Positions 1-12,106 of a stretch of DNA of 64,000 nt are shown one piece after another. The DNA is from Patiria pectinifera. Taxonomy: Eukaryota > Echinodermata > Asteroidea > Valvatida > Asterinidae. A program made the position numbers and the translations under genes. Each line of letters starts with the position of its first letter. The first letter of the stretch is position 1. The stretch lies in assembly GCA_029964075.1 (NCBI GenBank), contig CM057147.1, forward strand, positions 21,907,513 through 21,971,512. Direction: 5' to 3'. Under the pieces are notes generated by a model. The model had not been told where the DNA came from and searched no databases. It saw only the letters and a list, made by a program, of their open reading frames with translations.

Positions 1-325
1 TGGTCCTCGTTAGTCACGGACACGTGAGACGGGTTAGTAAGACCAAGTTGCAGCTCTTGCGACATGATTGTGTGCTTGCTGCTCTGTAAGATAGTAATCA
101 ACTGTTTATGCACCCTGTCCAGTACAACAATTTCATTGGTGGAAAAAGCTGTAACGTCATCCACCAGTCCAAATTCTCTCTCTTGTGTCCCAAAGGTCGT
201 TATTTCTCTCTTTCCATCCCATCCCTTTGCCTTTGCCTTGAGCTTTTCCCATCCAGCCTCACTGTGGGGAAGCTGAGCCAACTCACCCCCTGCAGTGTCT
301 CCTAGTTGGAGTTGGTCCGGAATAT
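1..325 (-). CDS. Diverged TRIM-like protein, partial C-terminal exon (T0)
   Basis: An open minus-strand frame of about 108 codons runs to the window edge without a stop. Its protein aligns with the start of the propeller-like domain of the seven complete TRIM copies: VDDVTAFSTNEIVVLDR matches their VDGIAAFSNNDIVALDR, and SQELQLGLTNPSHVSV matches SQELQLAGLTKPSHVSV. The rest of the C-terminus lies left of the window. Upstream of the exon is a long pyrimidine tract ending in AG at 326-327, so the exon probably starts at 325. That would place an intron inside the coding region, which the seven array members lack. Alternatively this is a decayed copy whose 5' part has been lost. No RING or B-box is visible nearby. 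Its divergence suggests an older relative of the array, not a recent duplicate. Confidence 0.6.
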
Positions 326-1344
326 CTTTTTGAAAAAAGAGAAAGGGAGAAAGAAAATAAATGTATGTTAATACATATGAAATTATATTTCCAATACATT
401 AGTCAGTGATTTGTGGGGCCCATTTTTGGGTACATTTTTAAACAAGTTCAAAACCACTTGATGCCATTTTTTTCTGAACCTTTTATGGGCGGGGCCATGA
501 CATTAAAAAGAGGGGGGCTTAGCGTGTAAAACATGATTCAGATAATTTCACTTTTCTTTTTGGCATTTGGAAAGTCCACCCAAGTGTTACATCATGAGAA
601 TAAAAAAATTCCAGAATTTTGCCTCTTTTGGGGTCGGGCCACATTTTATAAAATTAGGGAACAAATGATGTTAACAGAAAATCAAGCTGTAACATGCAAT
701 CTTGGTGTTTTTCCCCATCCAGTATAATGAACAGGGGTGGATAGAATATTTACTTGACAAATCATAAACTTTTTGTTCCCCTTTGGGGTGTGTCACATGC
801 GTCTTGCATGTGAGCAAAAAACATCTAACGCAAGTCTTGATAATTAAGACATTAAATAAACAAACCTTTGAAGCCGAGTATTGTTTCTATGAAATTTTAG
901 CTGGCATGTAATTGTTCTTTAGGCGTTAAACTAAATTTCCAAATGTGGTAGGAAAAGAGTGATTTCACAAAATTCACATAAACATGTCGGGGGGGGGGGG
1001 TTTTGGGGGGGTTCTGAAATCGGCAAAATAAAAGTTTGTATTATTATACATCTGTAAATTTATCTCAAATTGCTTTCTGTTCATTTAACAACTGAAATTG
1101 ACATTCAGATTTGATGGTTACATCAATTTCACTCTTTTTTTGTGCCTCCTATATTTTATTTTTTAACACACCCTAAAGTTTTCCATTTATGTGCAGAATT
1201 TGCTTATTCCCTTTCTTAAAGGGAATTATACATCATTTGCTTGGATGGAATTGGGAAGTTGGAAATATATAGCAAATATAGTTACACTGACTTTTTTGAG
1301 GTTTTGGGTTAAAAAATGCTATAAAAACCAAGAAAAACAATCAT

Positions 1345-1610
1345 TTTCCTGTAGCCTGGTTCCCTGACTCCATTTAAGAAGAAACAGAGCAGTTTACATA
1401 CATTGGGGAATTGTAAGGTCAGGGAACCAGTACGCTGGCTTGTACCCGTTCATAGGTGTGTAATCGATTGCAAACAAGTGCGATGGTCAATTGGGGCCAG
1501 TATTTGAAAAAAAAGCCAGTTTTTTCCAACACTGATCGGCCGATCAGCGTTGGAAATTGATACAAAAATACCACTTTTCTTGAAAATGACAGTATACCAG
1601 GTGCCATGAT
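1345..1610. repeat. Inverted-repeat-rich element, copy 1
   Basis: It holds a 13-base inverted repeat, CTGGTTCCCTGAC near 1353 and its complement ending near 1434. It also holds a 32-base near-perfect palindrome at 1524-1555 (TTCCAACACTGATCGG followed by its complement with one mismatch). A related, more degraded copy lies in the opposite orientation at 6640-6920. The layout fits an old foldback or MITE-type element. Confidence 0.5.
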
Positions 1611-4600
1611 TTTACAGGATGCTTTGCACTGTCATTCACTAACAGTCCAGCAAGGTATTTCAAAATGATTTGGTAGTTTTATTTTTTGATGTTTGCAAAT
1701 GTTGTATTTTCCCTTTAATAAAAAAAAAGTATTTCCTCTTGCATAAAAGCAAAATACAATTTGAAATGTTGCCTTACAATTTACTGCTTAGACTGCCAAG
1801 GCCATATTCAGTAAACAAATTGACATGAGTTTGGATTAATGTCGTAGTACATGTATCTTGTAATTTCACTTTGCCCCATCCCCAAATTATGAAAAGTGTC
1901 CCCATCCACTGAAGAAAAATGTTGTCCAAACCTTTGTTTCAACATGTAATTCTAAATTCAAATTTTCATCTGCTGCAAAAGTGTCGATAACTGACTCTCC
2001 TTTTGGGTTTATTTCGCCCACTTTTCCAAATGGACGCCCCGCCCACAAAATGTCAGGGTAATGGGTATTCAATTGTACATTCTTCATTTCGGCTCAAAAA
2101 CAATACCTGGAAAAACACTTTTCTGGTGTAGGAAAAAAAGGCAACAAGTAGATTTGGGTTTTTGTAGTGTTTCATTAATAATCCCTGAAATGTTTAAAGA
2201 ATGTATCAAAAATTGCATCCAAAATTGCATGGGAGAAATTTTGTTACCATAAGCCAACTGACTAGTAGTGATATTTGGTGACAGTTTCATCGTCATATTT
2301 TTTCCCCTACATAGTGAAATAAACAAGACATGACATGAAAGGACATGCTTAGTAACAAGAGGAAACGATTTTAACCAAAGTGCAAAGGCAGTGAGAATTT
2401 ACTGAAAAATAAGGAAATAAATTGGGTGTACATGTGTTTAACTGATATGTGGAGTTGGCACAGCACATTGACTATATGGGAAATTTGAACTTGTTCACCT
2501 TTCCTGTTCACAATATCCACCCACTCACCACACAGGCTGTTTTTCCCTATTCACTGAAGAACGCATTACGTGTTTCAGCTCTTTTTTGTAGTGAGAAATG
2601 TAAGTGGAGCACAAAAAGGGTTCCTTTGGGGCCTCTTTTTATAACCAGTGAACTGTGTGAATTTAAATTTCATGGGTGGGCACTCGGTACTTTTTTCTGT
2701 ATCCTGTTGAAATGTAGAATGAAACCTGTGTGAACATTGGTGGGGGGGGGGGGGGTTAGTGGAGTTGGCCGTTGGGGTATAGGAGCCATATTAGAAAGAG
2801 TCAGAAGTTAATTTGACTCAAACATTTTCTTGGAGAATGCTTTGAAGAATAATTGTGAATGTGGGGATCCAGCATGGCAATACCAGCCTAAAAAAATCGA
2901 ACAAAATATGACCTTTTTGGTATCAAATGAACTGAAAATTGCTTTCTTGGTGTATCTTAGTTTGTCCTAACAGATTTTCCAGAAACAGAACAACATTTTT
3001 TTGAGCAGTTTGAAAAACTATTCCCCCCCCCCCCCTCATTTTATTTCAAACAAAACATTTTATTTCATCCTATTGACCTGGGTTTTCAGTCGCAAGCAAA
3101 ATGTAGACATATTTACCTTTGTTGGGAAACACAAGATTGTAGTAATTGAAAGTATTTCCTTCAGAAGAACCCAGAAAGATGGGACTATTAACAGCTTTGA
3201 CAGGCGAGTTTGGTGGAAACACAGGTGACGGTTCCTGATGAGTGCCTGGATAGAGTGCAGCCTGAGCAGCACCTTTATAGAACAGAAATATAAAATAAAA
3301 AAAACTTTTCACTTGAATCTCCAGATTGGAAACGATTTCTTGTGAACAGAACTGTATTCCTGTACAAAGATCCTAGGTAATTGGTCACATTGTGATTCTC
3401 CATGAATGGTACAATTTAGATGGCACTCTGTGAGCACTTTCCAAAACCTGATATATCCTTCGCAAACACTGGTTTACACTTACAGGCACAAAGTTTGCAC
3501 AACCAATTGTGTTCTGTAACTTCACAAATGAGTGTAGTGTTTTAGCATGTCAGGGGCCATTGGCAGTGTGCTCGACTGTCCATCAAAGTGGTCTCCCCCA
3601 ACTTGCCATTCGTAACCGTTTTGGGGTTACTTGCACACATTATCCATTAGGTGTTTAAACACATTTTAAATGGCTGCCTTCTAACAGATTTTGATTTGGA
3701 CAGATTCAGAAGGATTTACATTGACCTAGGCTTCAAGCTGCAAGTTCATTTACACATACATCATAAAATGCCTCCTCCGATCTGTACACCTAAGTCATGA
3801 TTTTAAACATGAAATATTTGTACCAAAGATACTTGAGATCTTCAAATGTGCACATTAGTTCCTTTGAAGTTTGTCATCAATACATGGTTAGGTTGAGCTT
3901 GCATTCTGTTGATCAATTTGTTTTTAAATGTGATTGAACGCTTTCCCCCCCAAATTACTGCAAGTCTGTTTTTGCAACTTTGTAGCTTTTTTTTCTTCTC
4001 CATTTACACTTCTAAAGAGGCGTGCCCCATGCTCTTAAAAATATATGTTTTCTCCTAACAAATTTTCAATTTGTATGTTTTGTTTTGTGCCTGCACCTAA
4101 AAAAGGGCTTTCATTTTGCCCACCAGTATAAAACCATCCTTTCGAGGGCCGAATAACAAGGCCAGCTGCAAATAATTTGATTTTTGTGAAACAGTTCAAT
4201 AAGTAAACGTTGGTGGATTTTGTTTTGCTCAATTTTGCATACAAGTGAATAGCTTTTTACATGCTAGGAAAATAAAAGTTGAAAAAAAACCAAATCTATT
4301 TTTCGGCGTCAAAGTTTAAATAGCATGGGAAGTACATCTTTAAGGAGGATCAAATGTATATTCCAAACACACGCAACCAAGCCTTATATAAATTATCTTT
4401 AAAATCTAAATCTAACTTTACCTTGCATGCATTCTGAAATCTGCAGTCCATCTAGATTGTTAACCCCTCTCCTTCTCAAAATCTGTCGTGACTTATTAGA
4501 TGCCATCATCTCTAAGTATGAACTGTTTCCTGATCATAGGCAATAAATACATGTAACGCTTCCAGTAAAATGTCCGTAAAAATCTTTGATTTGATTCTAT

Positions 4601-4933
4601 AGTCCAGTCTCCTGATGATGTTCACAACTTTTTGTCTGAGGTCTTTAAGTCATTTCATGTTGAACTTCAGCTTTTACTCCAAGAACTTTTTGAGTAGATG
4701 GAGTTAAGATGACCCCGACAGATCAAACCAAACACAAAATGAGGCTGCCAACTTCTTGTCTTCATGAAAGTTTATTTGAATAAAATTACCAAACCAATAT
4801 TTCAAGCAATAGAAAATAATTTTGTTATACCAAAAATGCTTTAGAGATAGTGACATGTGTTCCTCAAATCAGACTGAAGTTAGTAATTTGTTTTGTGGTG
4901 TTTGATTTTTTTATTTTGTAAGCATCTACTTTT

Positions 4934-4969
4934 GGGGGAAGGGAGGGAGGGGGAAGGGAGGGAGGGGAG
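4934..4969 (+). repeat. G-rich tract, possible G-quadruplex
   Basis: At least six runs of three to five G are separated by A or GA over 36 bases. This fits the general pattern for intramolecular G-quadruplex formation. No gene context is visible. Confidence 0.35.
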
Positions 4970-5511
4970 ATTTGTTTCACTTCTTTATGTGTAGTTACAA
5001 ACTTGTCAGAGGTAAAATCTTGTGCACCCCCAACTTCTGCAGTTTGTGCTGTACTGCTTGTTATGCTTAACATTTGGAAAAAGTTTATGAGAAGCTTTTC
5101 TGGCAACTGCTCAGTTTGGTTTTAGAATGGGGATCACTGATTTCATAAGTTTCTCTTCGAAAGCGATAGCAATAGCCTGTAGTACTTATATAAGGTGCGA
5201 CTATTGTTTAATGGAAATAAAATATCAAATATCTTTTCTATTTTTTGTTGTCTATCTACTCTTTGAGTATCTGAGTAATGACATTTGTAAATATCTCATT
5301 CAGCAATAGGAAAATACATGGCTGAAGGCATAATTTAGTACAAATCTAATTTCTACTCTTTTTTTTTTCCATTTTCAAAAGGTAAACAGGTCATTCTATA
5401 AGTTTAGGGTCCAAAGTGTGACATCATTCCTGTGCCTAACAGTTTGGTACTTTGTAATTTGCCATTCAAGTATCCATTTTTAATTTTATTTGTAGGTACA
5501 TTATTTAGTTT

Positions 5512-5886
5512 TCATAATCGCTCTTGGAGGATGACTGCATTAAGGAGTGGATCACAATTATACAAATCAAAGATGTCAGATGTTTCTTGGAATGACCCAA
5601 ATGGAGAAGTCCACCAATCATAAATTAGAACAGAGTTACAAGCCCATGTACAATGAAGATTCTTTCTAATTCCAAGGTTTTCTTTTATCCAAATTCGGTG
5701 ATACATAACGTTCGGGCTTATTGTCCATTTACCGCAAAGAGAAAAGTAGACCAAAATCTTGTCCATGACAAACACTCTCAATCTGCCGAGCTGAATGCAT
5801 GGCCTGTTTTTTGCATCTGTTTGGATAATCTGAACCCAGCGATCAAACTTACGTGTACTGTTGTAAAGATGTTTTCTGAAGTTTCG
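5512..5886 (-). other. Open frame of unknown meaning
   Basis: A minus-strand frame stays open for about 124 codons, from just after a TGA at 5887-5889 to a stop at 5512. The protein is rich in Trp and Cys (for example FDRWVQIIQ and IYDWWTSPFGSF). It matches no family I know. An alternative minus-strand frame just upstream would end at a GTAAGT near 5850, so a spliced gene is conceivable. Frames of this length also occur by chance in this AT-rich window, so I give it little weight. Confidence 0.15.
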
Positions 5887-6419
5887 TCATTTGCCAGGTT
5901 GAATCGGGTGGAAAATACAGAGACAGTGTCTCAATTTTGACACGTTGGAGCTCTCCCTGGAATGTACCAGGAAGTGGCATGCTTAAAAAACAAAATCCCA
6001 GAGCGAGACTTGCGATTTAACAATACACTTTATGTTAAGCTTGTGCACTGAACCAGTGTATTACTTTGCAAGTGCAGGTAGAGTACCTGAATGTATGACA
6101 TCATGATAGCGGGAAGTTATTTTTATATTTCCAGTGACTCCATAAGCCGTTGTTGCTAAACAACTACAAACTATTTCATTCAAATATCTGTTTTTATTGT
6201 TTAAACCGATAGTTTTGTAGCTGTGTTACAAACTAGAATCCTACATATGATGATGTACTGTATATGTTCTTCAAAAAATTCAACTTTTTTTCAGAATGGA
6301 GTCGGGCCTCTGTTTGTTTTGTCTCTACAGGAAAAGAAATTGTGTGTTTTTTGTTTGTTTCTATTTTGGTTTTTTTTTATTTGGGTGCTATTGCACGCAA
6401 ACAAATCCACCCTGTGAGA

Positions 6420-6475
6420 AGACTGGTTCCCAATCGCCACATTATGTATTATAAAAGGGATGTAGGAACCAGTCT
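6420..6475. repeat. Conserved dyad AGACTGGTTCC ... GGAACCAGTCT, copy 1
   Basis: Two 11-base complementary arms are separated by about 34 bases. The same hairpin in the same sequence context recurs at 8780-8837 and 49405-49462. Confidence 0.5.
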
Positions 6476-6639
6476 ACCCTGCAAGAGCTGGATTATTGTT
6501 GGCCAACAAATAATTCTAAGTTTCCCGAAGTAATTTATCTGTTACTGAAAGTATATCCAAATTGTTCTGTTGTCACATTCAAAAGTGGATGACTTTGAAA
6601 CTCACAGCTCACCTTTAAAATATCATATACAATTTATTT

Positions 6640-6920
6640 GCAAACATCACAATACAAAACTACCAAATTATTACAAAATGCACCTGTAATTTTCAAGAAA
6701 ACTGGGAATTTTTGTGTCAATTTCCAATGATGGTCGGCTGACCGCTGATGGAAAAAACTAACTTTCAAAAAAAAATAACTGCTTCCAATTTTACCAAATT
6801 TAGTTAATTCACAGTTTGGTTGGAATCGGTTACACATCCGTGAATGGGTGCAAGCTAGTCTAGTTTCCTGACCTGACAATTCCCAATTGCTCTGTTTTGT
6901 ATGAAGTAGGGTCAGGGATA
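6640..6920. repeat. Inverted-repeat-rich element, copy 2
   Basis: This matches the element at 1345-1610 in reverse orientation. Shared parts include a CTGACC/GGTCAG arm, the text around CAATTCCCAATTGCTCTG, and an imperfect palindrome at about 6722-6755. Confidence 0.45.
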
Positions 6921-7069
6921 AATTATGTAAAATAGGAAGACTTCGGGAAATAAATTCCTGAAATATATTTGAATCTCTAAATTCACATTACTATGACACC
7001 AATTCCATCTTTATGAGAAACAAGCTGATTTGCCCGATCATAGATTGGGTAGGGCGTAGTTGGAAGCAA

Positions 7070-7740
7070 CAGCACTCTATTATGTCACACGCTTGTACTT
7101 AACATAGCGAGCCTCCAATGTAGACCCAACCTCGTTTCCGGGGTGTCGAGCAGGCTGCAGTACGCGTTGACATCGACGGTTTTACGCATAGCTTGGAAGT
7201 ACGCAGTGCAGGCTTTAGATTGGTCTGATGCAGACCGCGCAAGGTATACTAATGTGTGGTCCTTCTAAGTATTCATGGCACTCATCAGCGTAAGGGCGGC
7301 AAGCAAAGCTTAGGAAACAATGGGGACACTTGGTGGCCACGCACCATGGAGAAATTTTTTTTTTGCCAAGGTCACCCCAGACTACTGTTTGGTGAACACT
7401 GTTGTAGAACGGGCAAGTAGAACACGTAAACGGAGCCCCTACGTTGAAGCTGCTGACCACACCCAGTCTTGACTCGAAATAAAGCCAACACAGAGGGTGG
7501 CCAGGCAGTCAACGTGAAAGCGCACATGACGGCAATTCCTGTGCAAAAATGCAGTCACGAAAAATCGACGAAACGGATCGCCGGTTCGTACGGAAAAATT
7601 AGGAGGACCCGAAGTGTCCGACCCGGTGGAAGACACCCTCCATATTTTTTCACGGACGTGGAGCGATTTTGGCATGGCGGGAGACCGTTCAGGAGCAAAC
7701 ATTACTTGGAGGCCGAGTTAAACTTGGTCTATACATAGAT
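7070..7740. promoter_or_regulatory. CpG-rich patch with a possible start codon
   Basis: This stretch is clearly richer in GC and CpG than its surroundings. On the minus strand an ATG at 7675 sits in a good context (CCCGCCATGCC) and opens a 78-residue frame to 7439. A second minus-strand frame (7215-7460, Cys-rich, with CSTC, CPHC and CAVC) overlaps its end. Together they could be one frameshifted or spliced gene, a promoter with a first exon, or an inserted mobile element. The two ends share weak inverted similarity (TAGACC and CTCG). I recognise no domain. Confidence 0.3.
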
Positions 7741-8171
7741 GACATTTAAAAGGCACCATTAACACTTTATTCAAAGAGAGATAAATGTATTTGAAAAATG
7801 TAATAGTCTATACATATCTTTTTTTCTTCATTTTTAAGGACAAAAAATCTAATATGTCAACGCTATACATGTAAGTCCTAAAAGTAACAATGCTTACAAA
7901 TGGAGATCTAGTGTAGCAACTCTGGCTAAAACTAATGATGAGTGTCTGCATTTTTTGAGACAGCATTTGGCAGTCTTCTACCATGAATTCCAGACTCATA
8001 AAATTACACCTCAGTGATAAAATTCACTATTAAAAAAGTTAATATATTCACTTCGAATGAATTCATTTTGTTTACACAAGGTACACGTGTGTAGCATCAT
8101 CTCAACTACAGTTTTGAAAATCCCAATTATAGTTGGGATCGTTCCAAGTATAGTTGGGATTGCACCAACTA
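7741..8171. repeat. Array-associated intergenic segment with palindrome cluster 1
   Basis: The segment is homologous to 24180-24700, 30780-31130, 38840-39300, 39640-40060 and 56110-56560. Its last part (8103-8171) is a cluster of near-palindromic units of the type CCAATTATAGTTGGGA. The cluster is interrupted at its right end by the inverted-repeat element that starts at 8172. Confidence 0.6.
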
Positions 8172-8435
8172 TCCGGTTCGTTAGTCTGACGTCATCTCAA
8201 TTCAACCATGCGTACTTCGCTTGGTGTAGCAAAGCATGAATGGAACCGGAAGTTAACGCATCTCGAGCGTTTATCCAATGGGCGCTAGTAATCAGTGGTG
8301 CGCGCCCGTGTATGACGTTTCAGGTTGGCATTCAGCACGAATGGAACCGGAAGTTAACGCATCTCGAGCGTTTATCTATGGGCGCTAGTAATCAGAGGTG
8401 CGCGCGCATGTATGACGTTTTACTAACGAATCAGA
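8172..8435. mobile_element. MITE with TA target duplication and internal tandem repeat
   Basis: The ends are inverted repeats (GGTTCGTTAGT at the left, ACTAACGAATC at the right) flanked by TA on both sides, as in Tc1/mariner-type MITEs. It lies inside a CCAACTATAGTTGGG cluster that is uninterrupted in sister segments. Inside are two direct copies of an 82-83 base unit, 8238-8320 and 8339-8420, offset by 101 bases. Each carries ACCGGAAGT (an ETS-type motif), CTCGAG and TATGACGTTT. It contains no transposase. Confidence 0.55.
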
Positions 8436-9776
8436 TAACTGGGACTGTCCAAACTCAATAATTAAAGTCATTGCTATACTTGGAGTATATCAATCTTTTG
8501 CCTAGCAGTACAGATGGTGTTACATCCTTTCCAGTAATGTAATTATAATTTTTGTAGCTCTGTTACACACTGGTAATCAACATATGAAGATGTACTGTCT
8601 GTGCTTGTCACCAACTTTGATTCTTTCCCAATAAATTTTAACTTTTGCCTTTTAAATTTTTTTTATGAAAAAACTGGTTTTGATTTTCTTCTTTTTCTTT
8701 AATTTTGTGCAAGTTTGCAACCCTCTGAAACAAAATCTGTTATATTGGGTAGCTGTTGCACACAGATCCACCCTGTGAGTAGACTGGTTACCAATCCCCA
8801 CATTATCAAATCTAAAAGGGAGGTAGGAACCAGTCTAACATGCCAGCGCTGAATTGTTCCTTGGCTGCATATAATTTTTTGGGGTGAAACTCAAAACCAG
8901 CAGGGACAATACATCTTTAAGCTTAAATATAAGGTACAAAAATCAATCAAATCTTTTTTTTTTCTTGTTTGCCTATTGACAAGCTAAAAAACCATATTTA
9001 CATGTACTTTACACATTTCTAAGTAGACTCACAGGTCTCACAAACTTATAGATATTATAGGTCCAAACCCAAGATATTGTTTTGCCGGTGCTCTCATGCA
9101 CTGTCAAAACTGATTTTATCCCTGAGAGTGTTCCCACCCCTTCTTTGAAATTCCTGGATCTTTGCTTCTGTTGCATTTAGCCTAACACTCTCTACCGCAA
9201 TCTCAAAACCATTTTTCGTTCTCCTGATAATCGACAGTGTGATTTTGCATTAAACCTAGTCATTTGTCTTTGATAGTAAAGTCAGAGATACCTATTTCTA
9301 GAATTTGATTGGAGATTCTAAAGTTTGTTTTTGGTTTGTTTGAAAGAAGCTACACGCAACTCGAAAAGAAAGGATCTTTGTAGCATATTTACTACATTCT
9401 ATGTTTTGCTGATATTTGCAATGCTGTGACCCTCCCACAATTGCTTTTTGCACTATATTTCTTTACATGGTTAAAGATGTATGAAAACTTTATCATGTTT
9501 CTGTAAATACATTTGTACATTACAACTATATCATGTTTCAGTTATACAGTCATTTCTCAATGATTATTTGATGATAGCTTTAAACACGTGATAAACTTTA
9601 ACCCAGTCCATGTCTGCCATCAGCAGCTCAGATATTTTGAGTATGATGTCCATATGATGACATTGATATGATGACACATAGCCAGCATCGTTTTGCAAGT
9701 CTGCTGTACATGCAAAACAATTGGCTTTTGTTTCTGTTAGTTCTTTGTGTATGTAAATGTTTTGTTTTTGTTTTTG
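8436..9776. other. 3' flank of T1, non-coding
   Basis: No gene is seen. It includes the conserved dyad at 8780-8837 (TAGACTGGTT ... AACCAGTCTA) in the same context as the copy at 49405-49462 downstream of T6. That supports common origin of the two flanks. Confidence 0.5.
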
Positions 9777-10042
9777 GAGTGGAGCACAGGATTCGTGATC
9801 GAGAGGTTGTGAGTTTGAGCCCCACTGTGGCCATGCGTGTTGTGCCCTTGAGTAAGGCGCTTCAATTACTTCTCTCAACCCAGGTGTTAAATGGGTACCG
9901 GCATTATTCAATGCTGGGAAGGTAACAGACTCGCTGTGGAGGAGGTGTGGCGATCCCCCACAGCAGCATATGAGTCTGTCCCAATCGCGAATGAGAGATG
10001 GGCACTCCGTTCCTGTGAACACAGGTTGTTCCCCCCCCCCCA
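9777..10042 (+). mobile_element. tRNA-derived SINE
   Basis: The head carries a B-box-like GAGTTTGAGCCCC. It is followed by the text common in invertebrate tRNA-SINEs (GCCCTTGAGTAAGGCGCTTC, then AAATGGGTACCGGC) and ends in a C-rich tail. The flanks repeat TTTGTTTTTG (ending at about 9776 on the left, 10043-10052 on the right), a plausible target duplication. The sister flanks of T2 and T4 continue without this insert. A 177-codon minus-strand frame crossing it (9564-10097) is fortuitous. Confidence 0.7.
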
Positions 10043-10069
10043 TTTGTTTTTGACATTCGTTGTCAATGT

Positions 10070-12080
10070 TTACACTTGATGATAAACTAGAATACAACTT
10101 CCTGAAGCCAGAACCAGTTCACCAGCTGGTGTACATGAGATACCATATGGATGACCACACTCCTTGATGACACAGCCTATATACTGTCCATCATGACTGA
10201 AGTGCTGAACTTCGCCTTGTTCATGCATAAAATGCCACCCATGTACAGCAACGTAGATGTTGCCATCTTTGTCGCAACACAGACCATTAGCGTACCACTT
10301 CCCTTGCTTATTATCATGGCTGGGAATATCAACTGAAAATACTCTGTGACCCCAGCTGTCAACTGACGATAGTTGTTTTTTGTTTTTGCATGTGTAGACA
10401 AGCTGCTGCTTATAGATAATCAAATTTGACCCAATCTTTGGAGCAGGTATTCTCCTGATGAGGGATCCGTCTCTCTTGTGCAGTGAGATCTCTTTGTCTT
10501 CCTCATAACCCACTGCTATCATATCCCCGTCATCCACTGCAAGGCAGGTTGGGGTGCTGTCCATCTCCCTGTAGTTACCCGGGAGGAACTGATTGAGACA
10601 GGGAGGCAAATCCTTCTTGAAGGTCATGACTTTAGGGTCATCAAGAACAATGATTTCATCATCCTTGTTTACTGAAACATGGGATGGATGATTAAGACCT
10701 GCAATTTGGAGCTCTTGTGAAATTACATCAGACTGAAGGTCGTCATTGGTTAAGAAAGTGATCACCTTGTTATGCCCCCTGTCTAATGCGACAATGTCAT
10801 TATTAGAGAATGCTGCGATTCCATCAACATTGCCAAATGCTTTCTTCGTTAGTCCAAATGTCTTCATCTGTCTTTTCAGCTTCCATCTTGCAGGTCTCTG
10901 TGAACCCGTAGCTGTGGCATCTGGGATGGGTGTTTGTGTATTGTCCAGCACCAGCCACCCAAGTGGCCTCCCATTACCCTCCGCCTCCTCAAAATCCATA
11001 ATGGAGGACAAACTATCCAGCTCTATCTCAGGTTGTTCTTCAGTCAATTCTTTCAGGTTAAACAAGAGTTTAGGCTTGAAATCCAGAATCTCGTAGCAAC
11101 TTGCTTGAACCATGAATTGGTTGACCTCATCCAGCTTTTTCTCAGTGTCAGTCAGATGACTGTCATTTGTAGCACGAGCAGTTTCCAATGTCTTGGCTCT
11201 GTCTTTCAAGACTGTATCTGCCTCCTCCTTCAATTTCTGCTCTTCCTCTCTGATCCTTGAAATCTCCTCCATGATTCTAGCTACCTCCTTGTCAGCCTTA
11301 CTGGAGATTTTCTTGGTGGTGTCTGCATGCATGGCATTCAGCTTTCTGTAGTTGTCATCTACTTCACTTATGTTTGTTTTCAGTTTTGCTTTGTTCTGTT
11401 CAGCTTTTACAGACATTCTAGCAACATCTCGTTTGCACTTATCGACAGCTTCAGGTAGATCAACACGAGAGTGTCTCTCATGATCTACAATAGCACAAGT
11501 TGTGCACACCAACTTCTCACATGTGTTACAGTAAATAGTGAGATTTTGATCGGAATGCTTGCCACATTTTGGAGTGTACTCTCTAATCTTACTCTTGTAA
11601 GTTACCTCTCCTGATTGAAGCTGGGCCAGTGTGTAGATTTGATGCGATTAAAATAAAAGACAAACGCTTGTGTGCTGCCTGGCATTGTTTGCAGAGAAAA
11701 TGATCACAGTCCATGCATCTTGACACAGCCTGATTCTCTTCATCACAGGCTTGACATTTGATTTCCGACCTTTGACCTTCAATTAGCTTTTCATAGACGT
11801 TGACCTCATCCACCAAGGCGCTCAGTTTGAAGTCACTTGGCAAATCGGAAACGTCTCCCTTTAGTTTGGTGTCACGTCTGCAGAGAGGACACACAAGTTT
11901 TGCATCCTGTGAACGTTGACTCTGTCTGACTTTTTTGAGACATTTCTGGCAAAAAGAGTGCAGACAGTCAAGCACCTTAGGCTCAGTGAAACGGTCAGAG
12001 CAAATGGGGCACTCCAGATGATCTCGACTGATCTTACCCAACACACATTGAACTGTGACATCAGGCTGTCTTGCTGCCAT
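10070..12080 (-). pseudogene. T1: TRIM56-like RING/B-box/coiled-coil protein, frameshifted (type i)
   Basis: The start MAARQPDVTVQ corresponds to the conserved start of the other copies. The RING (CPIC...CLHSFCQKCLKK...CPLC) and the first B-box are complete up to AAHKR. There, at about 11650-11665, one extra base compared with every sister copy shifts the frame, which stops at 11589. The original frame then resumes through B-box 2 (CTTCAIVDHERH), the coiled coil (KADKEVARIMEEISRIREEE) and the propeller-like end (CTPAGELVLA) to a TAA at 10070. Undisturbed it would be about 669 residues. The break lies in an A-rich stretch, so a sequencing error is possible. As written, the product would be a RING/B-box 1 fragment of about 164 residues. 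A splice acceptor (CCCTTCAG) precedes the ATG. Confidence 0.8.
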
Positions 12081-12106
12081 CTTTCCTTCTTTGTGAGGTC
12101 CAAAAA

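Larger units (their letters stand above)
326..7069. other. Non-coding stretch, no recognised gene
   Basis: This AT-rich sequence carries several homopolymer G and C runs (for example 990-1012 and 2741-2756). I find no reading frame with a recognisable domain. The repeats it contains are listed separately. If T0 has more exons they should lie here, but I could not find a RING or B-box cysteine pattern on the minus strand. Confidence 0.5.

Noticed and set aside
9564-10097. 177-codon minus-strand frame just downstream of T1
   Set aside because: It spans a SINE inserted in the 3' flank. The protein has no family features and the frame is absent from sister flanks.
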